In this document: in pieces, positions 61,861 through 64,000 of the stretch | Position numbering within the stretch: position 1 is the stretch's first letter | Layout: every line of letters starts with the position of its first letter | NCBI RefSeq assembly: GCF_012726235.1 | Contig: NZ_JAASAH010000012.1 | Span: forward strand, 1-64,000 | Origin: Streptomyces sp. HNM0574 | GTDB lineage: Bacteria; Actinomycetota; Actinomycetes; Streptomycetales; Streptomycetaceae | Length of the DNA stretch: 64,000 nucleotides | Reading direction: 5' to 3' | The notes under the pieces: generated by a model | Database searches by the model: none | What the model was told of the DNA's origin: nothing | The model's input: only the letters and a program-made list of their open reading frames with translations | Position numbers and translations under genes: made by a program

Positions 61861-62406
61861 TCAGTCCTCGGGCAGGAGCGGGAACAGACGGGTGATCAGC
61901 GCCACCGGAAGGGCGCCCTCCGGCCGGGCCAGCGGCCGCTGTTCCCGGTCCCGGTACGGCGCCAGCGCGCCGCGTACGGCGTCCGCCACGCGGTGCAGCT
62001 CCTCCGGCGTCAGGTACGCCACGGCGCTGAACGCCTCGTCCCGGCGCCACTCGGGCGGCGCCTGCCCGCGCCGCTCCAGCCAGCGCTGCCAGCTCTCGTC
62101 CTCCAGACCGCGCGCCATCGCCCCGAACTCGTCCTCCCCGGACGCGGGTCCGGGCGTCGTGAGGCGCCAGGGGCGGGCGCGGCCGCCGCTGCGCGGGGCC
62201 TCCTCGATGTGCCCGTGCCGCGCGAGCTGCCGCAGGTGGAACGAGCAGAGGCCGGAGCTGTACCCGAGCCGCGCGGCCGCCTCCGTCGCCGTGACGGTGC
62301 CGACCTCGGCGAACAGCTCCAGCAGCGCCGTACGCACCTCGTGCTCCGGCAGCCCGTTCAACGCGCCGTGCGCGCCCCTGCGTTCGTCCTCAGCGTCTTC
62401 AGCCAC
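61861..62406 (-). CDS. ArsR-like winged-helix transcriptional regulator
   Basis: The protein has 181 residues. The N-terminal winged helix is EVRTALLELFAEVGTVTATEAAARLGYSSGLCSFHLRQLARHGHIEEA (about residues 22-70). The C-terminal part is helical (SAVAYLTPEELHRVADAVRGALAPYRD). GTG at 62406 (VAEDAEDERR) has no clear ribosome site and lies right at a TTTGCAAA box, so the transcript may be leaderless and the gene autoregulated. It is divergent from the deformylase gene, with 63 bp between start codons. Confidence 0.85.
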   Translation of the reverse strand: MAEDAEDERRGAHGALNGLPEHEVRTALLELFAEVGTVTATEAAARLGYSSGLCSFHLRQLARHGHIEEAPRSGGRARPWRLTTPGPASGEDEFGAMARGLEDESWQRWLERRGQAPPEWRRDEAFSAVAYLTPEELHRVADAVRGALAPYRDREQRPLARPEGALPVALITRLFPLLPED

Positions 62407-62442
62407 TTTGCAAACTCTGCTACTTTGCAAAGCCGTTGGCAA
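62405..62442. promoter_or_regulatory. Repeated TTTGCAAA operator between HTH and def
   Basis: ACTTTGCAAA occurs at 62405-62414 and 62422-62431, the second within the perfect palindrome CTTTGCAAAG (62423-62432). A third degenerate copy TTGGCAA is at 62436-62442. Spacing of 17-18 bp between the first two puts them on nearly the same DNA face pattern for a dimeric repressor. Both divergent promoters would be covered. Confidence 0.75.
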
Positions 62443-62469
62443 GGTGTGAGCGGAACGAGGGAGAGCGCG

Positions 62470-63117
62470 ATGTCCGTACGTCACGACCGGCGGGTCCGGG
62501 TCCAGGGCCGCCCCGTCGACAGCTACCCGGACCTGGCCCCCGAGGCGGAACGGGGCACCGTGCGCCGGATCACCGTCGTCGGCGAGGAGATCCTCGCCAG
62601 GCCGTGCGCCGAGGTCACCGACTTCGGCACCGAGGAACTGTGCACGCTGATCGACGACATGTTCCTCACCATGTACGCGGCCGACGGCGCCGGCCTCGCC
62701 GCCAACCAGGTGGACGTCCCCCTCCGCCTGTTCGTCTACGACTGCCCGGACGACCACGGCGTCCGCCACGTCGGCCACCTCGTCAACCCCGTGCTCGAAC
62801 TCCCCGACCCGGGCAGCCGCCGCCTCCTCGACGACACCGAGGGCTGCCTCTCCGTCCCCGGCGCCGGCCTGTCCGTCCCCCGCACCGACCGCGCCCTCGT
62901 ACGCGGCCTCGACAAGGACGGCCGGCCCCACGTCATCGAGGGCACCGGCTACTTCGCCCGCTGCCTCCAGCACGAGACCGACCACCTGCACGGCCACACC
63001 TACCTCGACCGCCTCTCCCACCGCGACCGCAAGAACGCCCTCCGCCAGATGACCGCCCGCCACGACGAGATCCTCACCCGCCGCGCGGCCAAGGCGGCCC
63101 GGCTGAGCGGGAGTTGA
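62470..63117 (+). CDS. def: Peptide deformylase
   Basis: The protein has 215 residues. It removes the formyl group from nascent proteins. Motif 1 is GAGLAANQ (73-80), motif 2 EGCLSVP (124-130, metal Cys126), and motif 3 QHETDH (167-172, metal His168 and His172, catalytic Glu169), all complete. The N-terminal extension of about 30 residues and C-terminal tail are typical of Streptomyces forms. ATG at 62470 has AACGAGGGAGAGCGCG upstream. The divergent HTH gene and TTTGCAAA boxes suggest regulation, unusual for a housekeeping deformylase. The 3' end overlaps the GNAT gene by 44 bp. Confidence 0.94.
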   Translation: MSVRHDRRVRVQGRPVDSYPDLAPEAERGTVRRITVVGEEILARPCAEVTDFGTEELCTLIDDMFLTMYAADGAGLAANQVDVPLRLFVYDCPDDHGVRHVGHLVNPVLELPDPGSRRLLDDTEGCLSVPGAGLSVPRTDRALVRGLDKDGRPHVIEGTGYFARCLQHETDHLHGHTYLDRLSHRDRKNALRQMTARHDEILTRRAAKAARLSGS

Positions 63118-63547
63118 CCGGACCTCCGCACAGCCGCTTGCGGTACCAGCGCTCCGCGTACGGCTCCTGATTGTGCGGCGCGGTCCGTTCGTAGCCGCTG
63201 CGTTCGTACAGTGACCACGCCTCCGCCAGGTCGCTGCGGGTGTCGAGCAGCAGGACGCGGGCGCCCAGCGCCCGGGCCGCCTCCTCGGCGGCCGCCAGCA
63301 GGACGGGGCCGCCCCCGGTGCCGCGTGCCCGCGCGTGCACGAAGAGCCGCTTCAGCTCGGCGGCCGGCCCGCCGCCGAGGAGCCGCACCCCCGCGGTACC
63401 GGCCGGCTCGCCCCCGTACCGCCCGAGCAGCAGCGTGCCGGACGGCGGAACCAGCGTGCCGTGGTCGTTCGCCGCGACGACCTCCCGCTCCAACTCCTCG
63501 GCCGGAGTGTCCCGTTCCTCGTGCAGCCGGAACCACCGGTCACTCAC
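63074..63547 (-). CDS. GNAT family N-acetyltransferase
   Basis: This 157-residue acetyltransferase has a start DRWFRLHEERDTPAEELEREVV, the acetyl-CoA loop LKRLFVHARARGTGGGPVLLAAAEEAARALG (about residues 66-96), and LAEAWSLYERSGYERT near residue 112. GTG at 63547 has ACACGGAGGTGAG context. The substrate is unknown. Its C-terminal 14 or so codons overlap the end of def on the opposite strand. Confidence 0.88.
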   Translation of the reverse strand: MSDRWFRLHEERDTPAEELEREVVAANDHGTLVPPSGTLLLGRYGGEPAGTAGVRLLGGGPAAELKRLFVHARARGTGGGPVLLAAAEEAARALGARVLLLDTRSDLAEAWSLYERSGYERTAPHNQEPYAERWYRKRLCGGPVNSRSAGPPWPRGG

Positions 63548-63797
63548 CTCCGTGTAGTACGCGCGCTACAACGCGAGCGCGACGGAGGAGCCGGCGGGCT
63601 CGGGCGAAACGGTCCAGTCGCTGGTCATGGCGCCATCCCAGGCCAGGGCCGCGGCGCCGGGCAAGCGGATTCCAGCAGGTTCTCCCGCTCCGTGTCCTCC
63701 GCCGGGGCCGTGACCTGGGCGCTCGGACCGCGCACCGATGAGTTTCCCGCGCCGCGCCGGTGTGTACGAGTGGGACGACTCACGGAAGGCGGGCACC
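63548..63797. other. 250 bp without a recognised gene
   Basis: A minus-strand open frame from 63799 to 63566 has no domain, no good ribosome site, and mixed Gly/Arg composition. I see no reliable gene here. GGAAGGCGGGCACC before 63798 is the ribosome site of the next gene. Confidence 0.4.
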
Positions 63798-64000
63798 ATG
63801 CGGAAACTGAGCTACGGCATGAACCTCACCCTGGACGGCTACATCGCCGCGCCCGGCGACGACATCGGCTGGGGCGGGACACCGAGCGACGAGCTGTTCC
63901 AGTTCTGGTCCGACCAGTTGCAGGCGACCGACGTGTCCCTGTACGGGCGCAAGCTGTGGCAGACGATGAGCTCCTACTGGCCCACCGGCGACCGGCAGCC
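63798..64000 (+). CDS. RibD C-terminal / dihydrofolate-reductase-like protein (cut by window edge)
   Basis: The first 67 residues read MRKLSYGMNLTLDGYIAAPG, then DDIGWGG and DVSLYGRKLWQTMSSYWP, the opening pattern of dihydrofolate reductase-fold RibD-C family proteins that bind NADPH. ATG at 63798 has GGAAGGCGGG upstream. The rest lies beyond the window, so activity and substrate cannot be judged. Confidence 0.85.
   Translation, partial: MRKLSYGMNLTLDGYIAAPGDDIGWGGTPSDELFQFWSDQLQATDVSLYGRKLWQTMSSYWPTGDRQ

Noticed and set aside
63566..63799. 77-codon minus-strand frame between GNAT and the last gene
   Set aside because: No ribosome site, no domain and Gly/Arg-rich composition; it would also overlap the next gene's start.

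Overview
The window is high-GC actinobacterial DNA and almost certainly the replication-origin region of a Streptomyces chromosome. The gene order sortase / glutamine amidotransferase / crgA / rhomboid / PPIase, then gyrA-gyrB-dciA-recF-gnd-dnaN-oriC-dnaA-rpmH-rnpA-yidD-yidC-jag-rsmG-parA-parB-trxA-trxB-sigM-murJ-pcnB, is the conserved Streptomyces origin neighbourhood. Further support comes from GTG starts, GTGA and ATGA start/stop overlaps, DnaA boxes of the TTGTCCACA type, parS sites (GTTTCACGTGAAAC) and Streptomyces-typical small genes such as DLW-39.

Left part (1-6.5 kb): a cell-surface and division block with a class E sortase, a small membrane protein, the glutaminase subunit of anthranilate/aminodeoxychorismate synthase, a DUF881 protein, CrgA, a rhomboid protease, a cyclophilin and a DUF5324 protein. 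The gap between the convergent crgA and rhomboid genes holds four DnaA boxes far from oriC. From 6.6 to 14.3 kb lies what looks like an accessory insert in the core: a plus-strand run (SAM methyltransferase, small membrane protein, SDR/DUF2867 protein, DNA photolyase), a CYP105-like P450 with its [3Fe-4S] ferredoxin, and a minus-strand pair of a StrB1-like amidinotransferase and a LysE-type exporter.

From 14.6 to 17.8 kb there are small membrane and regulatory genes and two tRNA genes (Ala-TGC, Ile-GAT), neither with an encoded CCA end. From 17.8 to 30.7 kb is the replication block: DUF3566, gyrA, gyrB, dciA, recF, gnd, dnaN, an oriC of about 0.9 kb with about twenty degenerate DnaA boxes, and dnaA. 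From 31.1 to 36.9 kb is the plus-strand rpmH-rnpA-yidD-yidC-jag-rsmG run, followed by parAB. Seven parS or near-parS sites lie between 34.5 and 49.9 kb, several inside coding sequences.

From 37.7 to 55.6 kb, mostly on the minus strand, come thioredoxin/thioredoxin reductase (with a textbook SigR promoter), SigM and its zinc anti-sigma factor, a pseudokinase next to the lipid II flippase MurJ, a DUF6049 protein, an MFS transporter, a GT87 membrane glycosyltransferase and a class A penicillin-binding protein. The CCA-adding enzyme is on the plus strand in the middle. This is an envelope and redox stress block. From 56 kb the window holds a PadR repressor with an evident operator in front of the inositol-1-phosphate synthase gene, a metallo-beta-lactamase-fold protein, intergenic repeats, a DUF5685 protein with an extreme Cys-rich tail, a phytase-like secreted protein, an HTH regulator divergent from a peptide deformylase gene across TTTGCAAA boxes, a GNAT acetyltransferase and a partial RibD-C/DHFR-like gene. 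No transposase, phage, CRISPR array or rRNA gene was seen.
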